Assembly: GCA_028289525.1 (NCBI GenBank)
Contig: JANQPJ010000178.1
Coordinates: 1 to 46,512, forward strand
Length of the DNA stretch: 46,512 bases
DNA from: Pirellulales bacterium
Lineage (GTDB): Bacteria > Planctomycetota > Planctomycetia > Pirellulales > JAGQOS01
Reading direction: 5' to 3'
Made by a program: the position numbers and the translations under genes. Under the pieces are notes generated by a model, which saw only the letters and a list, made by a program, of their open reading frames with translations, was not told the origin of the DNA and made no database searches. The first letter of the stretch is position 1; each line of letters starts with the position of its first letter. Below, one piece after another: positions 1-7,278 of the stretch.

Positions 1-23
1 ACTTGAGTGGAACCTCTTCCCTC

Positions 24-43
24 GCTTGCGCGTCGGGCTTGTA
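24..43. repeat. Partial intergenic repeat (family B)
   Basis: GCTTGCGCGTCGGGCTTGTA matches 18 of 20 bases at 7240-7259, which is the right arm of a larger inverted repeat. It lies in the intergenic leader of the first gene. The rest of 1-241 holds no gene I can support. Confidence 0.5.
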
Positions 44-241
44 TTTGTACTGAAATTTAAGAGGGATTGACAGCTGCCAGAAAATCTGGCCAGACACGAA
101 GAACCCTGGAATTTGACTTGCCAAAAGAAACTTGAGACAATGGGGAACCCCCATCAGGGCGGCAAGCCGTCGCCCCCCTACCCTCTGTTTTACCGTCCAC
201 TCCGCTTCGCTTGCTCAACTCACCAATGGAGACCTACTCCC

Positions 242-1192
242 ATGGGCACCAATCGTCGCCGTTTTCTGACTGCTGCCGGCTGTTCCTTGGGGGCGGCCAG
301 CGCTACCACGCTCGCACCAGGCAAGCTGATCGCCGCAGAAGCTTCGCTGCCGACCGTTGCCCAGCCTGCCCGCATCGACCGCATTCTGTTTTCGTGCAAA
401 TACACGATGACCAAGGGCGAGAACATCGAAGCTCGCTTCCAATCGTGCAAAGACGCCGGCTTCGACGGCATCGACTTCGACGACTGCGGCAAATACACCG
501 CCGATCAAGTCCGCCAGGCGTCGTACAACACCGGCCTGTTTGTCCACAATGCGATTAACCACGCCCATTGGGCCAAGCGGTTCACCTCAGGCAATCCGGC
601 CGCTGTGGAGACGGCGACCAAGAACCTGGAGCATTGTATCCGTGTGTCCCAAGCGGCTGGCGGCAGCGGCGTGCTGCTGGTCATTGGCCGCAACTCAGAC
701 GGTCCGGCCGCCGAAGTCGCCGATCGGGCGCGCGCCAACATTTCGAAGCTGCTCCCTTTGGCCGCTGCCCTAGGCCAACAGATTCTGTTCGAAAACGTCT
801 GGAACGGCATGTTCTATCACCATGGCGGCAGCCCCGACCAGGACTGCCAGGAACTGATCGCTTTTATCGACTCGTTCAAAAGCCCTTGGATCGGCGCCTA
901 TTTTGACATCGGCAACCATCACCGCTATGGCAACGTGGGGGACTGGATCCGTGCCCTAGGTCATCGTGTGGTAAAGCTCGATTTGAAAGGCTACGACCGA
1001 AGCAAAGCCTTAGAGACCAAACGCGACGGTCAGTGGCGCGACATCACCGCAGGCGACATCGACTGGGCCGACGTGCGGAAGGCGCTGGCCGAGATTAACT
1101 TCCATGGCTGGACCACCGCCGAAGTGGGTGGCGGCGACACCGCACGGTTGAAAAAAGTGCGGGCTGACATGCAACGGGCGCTGGTTGGCTGA
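242..1192 (+). CDS. Tat-exported sugar phosphate isomerase/epimerase-like TIM barrel protein
   Basis: This 316-residue protein resembles the xylose isomerase-like TIM barrel (AP endonuclease 2) family. It starts with a twin-arginine signal (RRRFLTAAG) and an Ala-rich segment, so export is likely. The barrel shows strand/loop patterns such as GFDGIDFDDC, ILFENVWNG, IGAYFDIGNHHRYG and VVKLDLKGYD. These carry the Glu, Asp and His expected for a metal site that isomerises or epimerises a sugar. The frame is open from 113, but the ATG at 242 has a GGAG about 10 bases upstream and places the Tat signal at the N-terminus. The stop is 23 bases before the next oxidoreductase gene, so the two are probably one operon acting on an exported sugar substrate. 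The substrate is unknown. Confidence 0.82.
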   Translation: MGTNRRRFLTAAGCSLGAASATTLAPGKLIAAEASLPTVAQPARIDRILFSCKYTMTKGENIEARFQSCKDAGFDGIDFDDCGKYTADQVRQASYNTGLFVHNAINHAHWAKRFTSGNPAAVETATKNLEHCIRVSQAAGGSGVLLVIGRNSDGPAAEVADRARANISKLLPLAAALGQQILFENVWNGMFYHHGGSPDQDCQELIAFIDSFKSPWIGAYFDIGNHHRYGNVGDWIRALGHRVVKLDLKGYDRSKALETKRDGQWRDITAGDIDWADVRKALAEINFHGWTTAEVGGGDTARLKKVRADMQRALVG

Positions 1193-1215
1193 CATCCTTG
1201 GAGACAAAGCCTGAC

Positions 1216-2724
1216 ATGTCCGGTCAACTCACTCGCCGAAAATGGCTAGCCGCTTCGACCACCGTAATCGCGGCGACCAAGCTAGGCCTGCAACCGGCAT
1301 TGGCCAAGGCCCGAACCGGTAGTGATGAAATTCAGATGGCCGTGATCGGCACCGGCGGTCGGGGAAGCTATCTCATTCAGAGAATCCTAGCTGCCCAGGG
1401 CGCCAAGCTGGTCGCGCTCTGCGACGCCGATCAAAACGCCGTCGACCGGGCTGCGGCCAAGGTCACGAAACACTCTGGCACTCAGTTAGACCGGTTTACC
1501 GACTACCGTCAGCTGCTCGAGCGCAACGAGATCGACGCCGTGGTGATCGCCACCCCGAACCATTGGCACGCACTACAAACCATTCACGCTTGTCAGGCTG
1601 GCAAGCATGTGTATGTCGAGAAACCGGTCTGCCATTCGGTCTGGGAAGGCCGGCAAATGGTCGAGGCGATGAAACAATCTGGCCGACTGGTCGAGGCCGG
1701 TTTTCAAAACCGTTCGGACACCGGCCTGCGTCAGGCAATCTCACTGCTCCAACAAGGCCAGCTTGGGCCGATCAAGCAACTGCGCGGGTTATGCTATCGT
1801 CGGCGAGGAAGCATCGGCCGGCGCGACACGCCGCTCTCTCCGCCCAAGGGCGTGAACTACGGTTTGTGGCTCGGTCCGGCAGACGATCAGCCGATCATGC
1901 GTCGCCGGTTTCACTACGATTGGCACTGGGACTTCAACACCGGCAACGGCGACATGGGCAACCAAGGCCCTCATGAAATCGACCTGCTCCGCTGGGTGTT
2001 GGGAGATCCGCCACACCCACGGCAGGTGATGAGCTTTGGCGGCCGGTTTGCTTGGCGCGATGCCGGCAACACGCCGAACATGCAGTTCGCCCAATTCGAC
2101 TTTGGCAACCAGATTCCGGTGCTGTTCGAGGTGCGCAACTTGCACCAAAAACAGGCTCCTCAGACAGGCGCTTTTCAGCATGGTCCCGAGGTCGGAATCG
2201 TCGTCACTTGTGAAGCCGGCGAGTTTCGCGGCGGCCGGGGCGGCGGAGCATTTTACGATCTACAAGGCAAAATCACCCGGCAGTTTCCCGGCGACTCAGG
2301 CAAATCACACATGCAAAATTTTGTCGACGCGGTGCGCAACAACGACGCCCAGCAGCTTCGAGCACCGCTGGCAAGTTCGTTCTATTCTTCGTGCGTGTCA
2401 CACCTGGCCAACATTTCAGTCCGTACCGGCCAAACGCTCGCAGGCTCTAATGCCCAACTCGATGAGCGACCGCTGGCTGCCGAAGTGTTTGATCGTTTTT
2501 CGAAGCAGCTAGCCCTGCACCAGGTCGATCTGCAAAAAACGCCCTGGCGCATCGGTGCTGAACTGACCTTGGACCCTCAAGCCGAACAGTTTGTGGCAGG
2601 CGAAACGGCCAAAGCGGCCAATGTGTTGCTGCGGCGCGAGGGGCGCAAACCGCACGTGATTCCCGAACTGGCATCGTTGGCCAAGGGCGCTTTGTCTTGC
2701 AGTGCCAGCGAAGGAATTGTTTGA
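1216..2724 (+). CDS. Tat-exported Gfo/Idh/MocA family oxidoreductase
   Basis: The 502-residue protein has a twin-arginine signal (LTRRKWLAAS) and a Rossmann fold with dinucleotide loop VIGTGGRGSYL. The family motif follows: VVIATPNHWHALQTIHACQAGKHVYVEKP contains the active-site E-K-P. The C-terminal GFO_IDH_MocA region includes DWHWDFNTGNGDMGNQGPHEIDLLRW, which carries the His and Asp typical of planctomycete members. Family members use NAD(P) to oxidise or reduce sugars and inositols; the substrate here is unknown. The ATG at 1216 is preferred over the in-frame TTG at 1198 because the Tat motif then falls near the N-terminus. It is probably co-transcribed with the TIM-barrel gene upstream. 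Confidence 0.88.
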   Translation: MSGQLTRRKWLAASTTVIAATKLGLQPALAKARTGSDEIQMAVIGTGGRGSYLIQRILAAQGAKLVALCDADQNAVDRAAAKVTKHSGTQLDRFTDYRQLLERNEIDAVVIATPNHWHALQTIHACQAGKHVYVEKPVCHSVWEGRQMVEAMKQSGRLVEAGFQNRSDTGLRQAISLLQQGQLGPIKQLRGLCYRRRGSIGRRDTPLSPPKGVNYGLWLGPADDQPIMRRRFHYDWHWDFNTGNGDMGNQGPHEIDLLRWVLGDPPHPRQVMSFGGRFAWRDAGNTPNMQFAQFDFGNQIPVLFEVRNLHQKQAPQTGAFQHGPEVGIVVTCEAGEFRGGRGGGAFYDLQGKITRQFPGDSGKSHMQNFVDAVRNNDAQQLRAPLASSFYSSCVSHLANISVRTGQTLAGSNAQLDERPLAAEVFDRFSKQLALHQVDLQKTPWRIGAELTLDPQAEQFVAGETAKAANVLLRREGRKPHVIPELASLAKGALSCSASEGIV

Positions 2725-2743
2725 CAGAAATTCCTTCGCTGGC
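2704..2743 (+). terminator. Perfect 15-bp hairpin over the stop codon
   Basis: GCCAGCGAAGGAATT (2704-2718) pairs perfectly with 2729-2743 around a 10-base loop that contains the TGA of the oxidoreductase gene. There is no T-tract, so it may act with other factors or simply be part of a repeat. The right arm and its continuation recur at 45206-45233. Confidence 0.5.
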
Positions 2744-2836
2744 GTTTCAGGCTTCTACGGTTTTAAAACAAAGCTGGGCCTACCATTGAGCGACGCACGA
2801 CACCCCCATTATAGGTAAATCCAGACACCTCTGCAG

Positions 2837-2865
2837 TTGACTAGCCTGCACGATTCGTCTATGCT
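2837..2865 (+). promoter_or_regulatory. Sigma-70-like promoter of the PEP-CTERM gene
   Basis: TTGACT (2837-2842) and TATGCT (2860-2865) are separated by exactly 17 bases and lie 55 bases before the ATG at 2920. Confidence 0.55.
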
Positions 2866-2919
2866 CTTTAAATAGGAACAGAGAAGAGTCTGAAGAGTCT
2901 TTTGCAGTCGAGGTGGCTC

Positions 2920-3726
2920 ATGCATAAGTACCGTTTGGGGTGCGCTGCTGGGAGTTGCTTACGAAGCTTGCCGGTTCGTAAAACGCTGCCCCTGTTGTTG
3001 CTGCTAACAGTGACCGCTTCTGTTGCCCAGGCCAACCTGGTTGGACGCTGGCGATTTGACGGCGACTTCAACGACAGCACTACCAATGGCAACAACGGCG
3101 TGGCGATTGACGGTGTAACCATCGGCGCCGGCATTAGCGGTGGTGCGGCCAGCTTTGACGGCGACAATGATGCTGTTCGCATTGATGGCATCTCTGCCCT
3201 GATAGGAGCGACCTACTCGCTCTCGTTCTGGGAGTTCTCGGCAGGCACCACCAATACCGGCTATTTTCTAGGCTCCGGAACAGGTTCTGGATTTAACCAT
3301 TTGTTCCTGCGGCGCGTTTCAGGCAGTGGCGCCACGGAGCTTCGTGGCAGTTCTCAGGGCAATACGTTTACTGCCCAAGCGGTAGCCCGCGAGCAATGGA
3401 ATCACCATCTCGTGGTTGTCGACAACTCGCTGTCCGGCACTTGGTATGTCAACGGGGTACAAACCGCGATCACCCTTGGGGCAGGTGTTGGCGATTTACT
3501 GACCGAAGCACTCTTTGTCGGCAACCGCCTCGATGGAAATCGAGATTTCCTCGGTCGCATTGACGATCTTCAGGTCTACAGCACCTTGCTCAATGGGGAC
3601 CATGCCGCGTTATTATTCAACAACCCAGGGCTCGCGCTGCCTGAGCCGTCGACCGGCCTGCTCCTAGGGTCAGGGTTGTTGGGCATGTTGATGTCTCGCC
3701 GTCGCAGGACCGGGGCGACTCGATAG
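2920..3726 (+). CDS. LamG-like PEP-CTERM surface protein
   Basis: This 268-residue exported protein has an N-terminal signal peptide (RKTLPLLLLLTVTASVAQA). It is followed by a concanavalin A-like/LamG domain: LVGRWRFDGDFNDSTTNGNNG, AASFDGDNDAVRI, and later LFVGNRLDGNRDFLGRIDDLQVY. The C-terminus is a PEP-CTERM sorting signal: PEP, a Gly/Leu-rich helix (GLLLGSGLLGMLM), then SRRRR. Such proteins are processed by exosortase and released or surface-attached, often in exopolysaccharide producers. The LamG fold suggests glycan binding. The ATG at 2920 follows a GAGGTGG purine stretch and is better placed than the in-frame TTG at 2902. Confidence 0.85.
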   Translation: MHKYRLGCAAGSCLRSLPVRKTLPLLLLLTVTASVAQANLVGRWRFDGDFNDSTTNGNNGVAIDGVTIGAGISGGAASFDGDNDAVRIDGISALIGATYSLSFWEFSAGTTNTGYFLGSGTGSGFNHLFLRRVSGSGATELRGSSQGNTFTAQAVAREQWNHHLVVVDNSLSGTWYVNGVQTAITLGAGVGDLLTEALFVGNRLDGNRDFLGRIDDLQVYSTLLNGDHAALLFNNPGLALPEPSTGLLLGSGLLGMLMSRRRRTGATR

Positions 3727-3852
3727 TTCCCCTCTCTTCCAGACATCTTTCTTGGCAAGCTCGCGCCCGAACATCAGCAGTGCCTTAAGAATGTGCTGTC
3801 TATTTACCAAGCACGAAGCGAGTTCAGTGGTTTCAAATTTCTCGTATTGAAG

Positions 3853-3888
3853 CAGCGGTCGTTGACCGCTCGCGAAACGGCTGTTTTT
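3853..3888. repeat. Palindromic intergenic repeat, family A
   Basis: The copy begins CAGCGGTCGTTGACCGCTCG, continues with CGAAAC and ends in a T5 run. The same unit occurs at 10406-10480 (as a diverged inverted pair), 12171-12195, 20101-20167 (inverted pair) and 21191-21216, always between host genes and never in the island. Confidence 0.7.
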
Positions 3889-3978
3889 AAACACCTTGCT
3901 GAAAACAGATGCTTTTTCCATACTGTTTGCACCTGGATCGTCTGATCGCTCAATTTTTTGCCGGAAAGAAACTCTACG

Positions 3979-4584
3979 ATGAAGCTGCTGGTTCGCTTGA
4001 CTGCTGTTTTAATTGGATCGTGCCACTTTGCTCTGTCGCCCTGTTTGGCTACCGAAGAGGCTCCGGAACCGGCCGCAGCAGCAGCGCCACAAGCCCCGCA
4101 GCCGACCGCGCAGCATCAGATTTTGTTTCGCGATCTTGGGGTTTGGGATGCCGAGTTTTCACTCTGGCATGCCGGGCCGGACGCGCCGCCGATGACCGGC
4201 AAGGCGGTGGAAACCAACCGCCGACTCGAAGACGGGCTCTGGGTGTTGAGCGAATATCGCTGTCAGATCGGCCCCATGCCGTTTGTCGGCCACGGCCAGT
4301 TTGGCTATGACCCGGTGGCCAATAAGTATGTCGGCACTTGGGTCGACACGATGAGCCCTTATCTATCGACGATGCAGGGAACCCACGACCAGGCAACCGA
4401 TACGCTCACCATGTTCTCAACCAGCCGCGATCCGCAGTCTGGCAAACTCTCTCAAGGCAAGAGCGTTAGCGAATACCATGACTCGAACCGGCGCACACTA
4501 ACCCTTTATATGCTCCAAGATGGCACCGAAGACCAATGGGAGAAGCATATGGAGATTCGTTATACGCGCCGCGCCGAGAAATAA
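3979..4584 (+). CDS. DUF1579-like secreted protein
   Basis: This 201-residue protein has a signal peptide (MKLLVRLTAVLIGSCHFALS) and an Ala/Pro-rich linker. The body resembles the DUF1579 family: GVWDAEFSLWHAGPDAPPMT, DGLWVLSEYRC, FVGHGQFGYDPVANKYVGTW and a repeated beta-strand pattern. DUF1579 proteins have no established function and are often described as lipocalin-like. The ATG at 3979 follows GGAAAG by 11 bases. The next gene is convergent, 22 bases away. Confidence 0.72.
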   Translation: MKLLVRLTAVLIGSCHFALSPCLATEEAPEPAAAAAPQAPQPTAQHQILFRDLGVWDAEFSLWHAGPDAPPMTGKAVETNRRLEDGLWVLSEYRCQIGPMPFVGHGQFGYDPVANKYVGTWVDTMSPYLSTMQGTHDQATDTLTMFSTSRDPQSGKLSQGKSVSEYHDSNRRTLTLYMLQDGTEDQWEKHMEIRYTRRAEK

Positions 4585-4606
4585 CTCTCGATAGTGAAAC
4601 CGCCAT

Positions 4607-7093
4607 TTACCGCCAGCCAAACTCGCCATCGGCAGACAGAATCGGTGTGACGCTGATGCCACGGGCAGCGTGGTTGTGGCCTTCCGGAACATCGAGTTCC
4701 ACGCGCAAGACCAGCGTCGAGAGATCGACGCCCTCAGGCAATTCGAGTTGAAAGACGTTGTTCTTGTCTGCTCGCACGGCCAGCGTCGCTTCGCGGGCAT
4801 CGCGCGACAACTCCTTGCCCTCAGAGACGAGGGCCAGTGACTTCACCTTGACTGGCTTGGCCGAATGTTGGGTGACCAAGGTCACCCGATAGAGCGCCGG
4901 CTTGAAGAAGAAGTTGTCGACACCTTCTTGGATGTCGAGCGTCTGCTCACCAGGCAGCAGATGGCCTGGCTTCCAACCAAAGGCAATGCTCGGATCGCCT
5001 TCAGAATGAGCGTCGATATATCCCTTGGCGCCAATGCCCAGGTGGCTCGTGGGGTCGATGGCGATGATTTTGCGCAACACGTCGAACCGTTTTTCGCGCT
5101 GCTCGGCCGTATAGGTCGGGGTTTGCTGGGCCAAACGCTTTGCCAAACCGGTGACCGTGGAATCGTCGAACGCTGTGAGCTTGAACTTACCTGGCACATG
5201 CTGTGCCCAGACACTCGTGCAATGAATGGTCAATTCCAACTCGACGTCGGCCGGTAAGGTGCTCTCAGGCACTAGATAGAGTTCGTGCTGCTCGTGTTTG
5301 CCGGCGATTGCCCAGCCATTCCGGTTCGAAAGATCGCCATCACATGCTTGCAAAGCTCGCAAGTCATTTTGCTCAAAGGTAGCAAACCCGCTTAGGGGAA
5401 TTTTCTGGTCACCGTTGCGCAGTTCAATTTCGGTGATCACATAGTTACCGTTGCCAGCCCGGCCGGGTCCGGTGGCGGGCAGTTCGGCGTCGGGCAGCGT
5501 GGTGAATCGCACCAGCGAGGCCGGCTGCTGAAGTTGGAGCTTGAGTGTGATGATCTCGGTGGCCGGATTGGGCGAGTCTTTCTCTACCTGCCAACTACCG
5601 TCGTCACGCCGACCGAAACGTGTACCTTGCTTGCCGACCGGAGGGGTTTCGGTGATGGTGACCGAAGCTGCCGTGGAGAGTTGTTCTTGGAAATGCTTCT
5701 TTAAGTCTTTGGGGACATGCCAAGAACGATAAACATGGAATGTTCGCAGCATAAATTCCTGTTGCTGCTTGGGGGTGAACCGTTTCAAGCGAGGGTCGTC
5801 GCGCAACTGGTCCAAGAAATCGAGTACCGCCGCAAAGCCTTCCTCTTTCATTCGCCGATTATACTCTTTGCCAACCCAACCCCAGTCGGGCGACAGTCGC
5901 CAGGTCCAGGCAGACTTGCGTTCGGGATCGAGTTTTAGCATTTCGTTGATGAGATCGCGGTGATACCCAGCAGTGCCAGCTTCTTGCAGCAGCAGGTAGG
6001 CCTGAGCATAGGCCTCGAGTTGGGCTTCGCCGGTGGCTTGTTTGGCGGTTGCCAACAGTTGGTCACGCTGCTGGCCGATTTTGTACATCTCCTGAACCTC
6101 GGTGACCAGTTGTGCAGGCGCGAGGTCGGCCGGCAACGGCTGACGAACGCTGTAGGGCTTGCCATCCTTGCCAACGGCGACCAGGGCCGGATAATTGCCG
6201 GCATTTACCCGAAAGGCCTGATTCCGCTTTTCCAAAGCGGCCATGTCGAACCACTTTTGGGCAGCAGCCACCTGATTCGAATCGGCAAACGCTTCGAGTT
6301 TGAATTTGCCTGGCACATGCTTGGGCGACGGGTGTAGACAATGAATCGTTACCTCGAGGTCGACCTCGGCCGGCAACGGTTTTTCCGCCACCAGGTAGAG
6401 TTCGTGCTGTTCATGCCTGGCGCCAATGGCCCAGCCGTTGCTGCCAGAAAGCACGCCATCGACGGCTTGCACATCAATCAGATTTTTTTGATGGAAGCTG
6501 GCCCCAGCTTGCAGCGAGACCAACTGGCCATCGTGACGAATCTCAAATTCGGAGACGACAAAGTTTCCGTTGGTGGCCCGGCCTGGCCCTCGGGCAGGAA
6601 GCTCTGCATCGGGCAGCGTCGTGAAACGCAGCAGTTTGGCTGGCTGATCCAGCCGTAGCTTCATCGTGAACACTTCCTGGTTCGGGTTGGGCGAATCTTT
6701 TTCTACCTGCCAGATGCCATGCTCACGCTCGCTGAAACGACTGCCATGTTTGGTGGTCAGGTCCGACAGCATTGAACCCACCGGAGAGTGAGCCTGCAAT
6801 TGTTCCTGGAACGCATCCTTGAACCCTTGAGTTCCACGGTCAAGTCGATCGGCGGCAACTAACACGATTGTTTCCGGCAACGCATCGGCAAAGGCCGGTT
6901 GGTCCCAGGCGTTGGCTTTTACCTGTTCGCCAGCGGTGCACCAATCGCTGCCATGCAGCAGCACCACGGTCGTATCGGCTTGGCCGGCGTCCATCGCCTC
7001 TTTCGCGGCAGTCAGATCGGCCTTACGATGCGCCCCGGCTTCGAGAACACTGGCCAACAAAAGAACCAAACACAATGGCAACGTATTTCGCAT
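4607..7093 (-). CDS. Large secreted protein with thioredoxin-like N-terminus and duplicated module
   Basis: The 828-residue protein has a signal peptide (MRNTLPLCLVLLLASVLEAG). A thioredoxin-fold-like segment (TTVVLLHGSDWCTAGEQV) keeps only one Cys, so dithiol chemistry is unlikely. Two copies of a beta-rich module of about 150 residues follow. Each contains the sequence pattern W-Q-V-E-K-D-S-P-N-P, then LLRFTTLPDAELPARGPGR or a close variant, then G-N-x-V, N-G-W-A-I, K/R-H-E-Q-H-E-L-Y-L-V and H-V-P-G-K-F-K-L. The modules lie roughly at residues 120-280 and 490-650. They resemble discoidin-like sections found in planctomycete PSCyt-type proteins. The C-terminal 130 residues form another beta domain. 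The catalytic role is unknown. It lies just downstream of the transglutaminase-like gene on the same strand. Confidence 0.75.
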   Translation of the reverse strand: MRNTLPLCLVLLLASVLEAGAHRKADLTAAKEAMDAGQADTTVVLLHGSDWCTAGEQVKANAWDQPAFADALPETIVLVAADRLDRGTQGFKDAFQEQLQAHSPVGSMLSDLTTKHGSRFSEREHGIWQVEKDSPNPNQEVFTMKLRLDQPAKLLRFTTLPDAELPARGPGRATNGNFVVSEFEIRHDGQLVSLQAGASFHQKNLIDVQAVDGVLSGSNGWAIGARHEQHELYLVAEKPLPAEVDLEVTIHCLHPSPKHVPGKFKLEAFADSNQVAAAQKWFDMAALEKRNQAFRVNAGNYPALVAVGKDGKPYSVRQPLPADLAPAQLVTEVQEMYKIGQQRDQLLATAKQATGEAQLEAYAQAYLLLQEAGTAGYHRDLINEMLKLDPERKSAWTWRLSPDWGWVGKEYNRRMKEEGFAAVLDFLDQLRDDPRLKRFTPKQQQEFMLRTFHVYRSWHVPKDLKKHFQEQLSTAASVTITETPPVGKQGTRFGRRDDGSWQVEKDSPNPATEIITLKLQLQQPASLVRFTTLPDAELPATGPGRAGNGNYVITEIELRNGDQKIPLSGFATFEQNDLRALQACDGDLSNRNGWAIAGKHEQHELYLVPESTLPADVELELTIHCTSVWAQHVPGKFKLTAFDDSTVTGLAKRLAQQTPTYTAEQREKRFDVLRKIIAIDPTSHLGIGAKGYIDAHSEGDPSIAFGWKPGHLLPGEQTLDIQEGVDNFFFKPALYRVTLVTQHSAKPVKVKSLALVSEGKELSRDAREATLAVRADKNNVFQLELPEGVDLSTLVLRVELDVPEGHNHAARGISVTPILSADGEFGWR

Positions 7094-7192
7094 GATCGAA
7101 TCTCAGGCAGGAGGGATTGGGCGGGAAAACTGGTCTCTACCACACGGCGTTCAAGTCAATTTTGCTTTAGGCGTTTGCCTCAAAACCGCTTA

Positions 7193-7256
7193 AAGCCCGA
7201 CGCGAGGGACAAGTGAAGACGTTCCGTTTCAATTCACTTGCTCGCGCGTCGTGCTT
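7193..7256. repeat. Inverted repeat, family B
   Basis: Arms 7193-7217 (AAGCCCGACGCGAGGGACAA...) and 7233-7256 are near-complementary around a 15-base centre. They lie between two minus-strand genes. The right arm recurs at 24-43. It may act as a terminator for the gene ending at 7279, but it is not followed by a T-tract. Confidence 0.6.
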
Positions 7257-7278
7257 GTAAGTATTTTGAGGACAAAGC

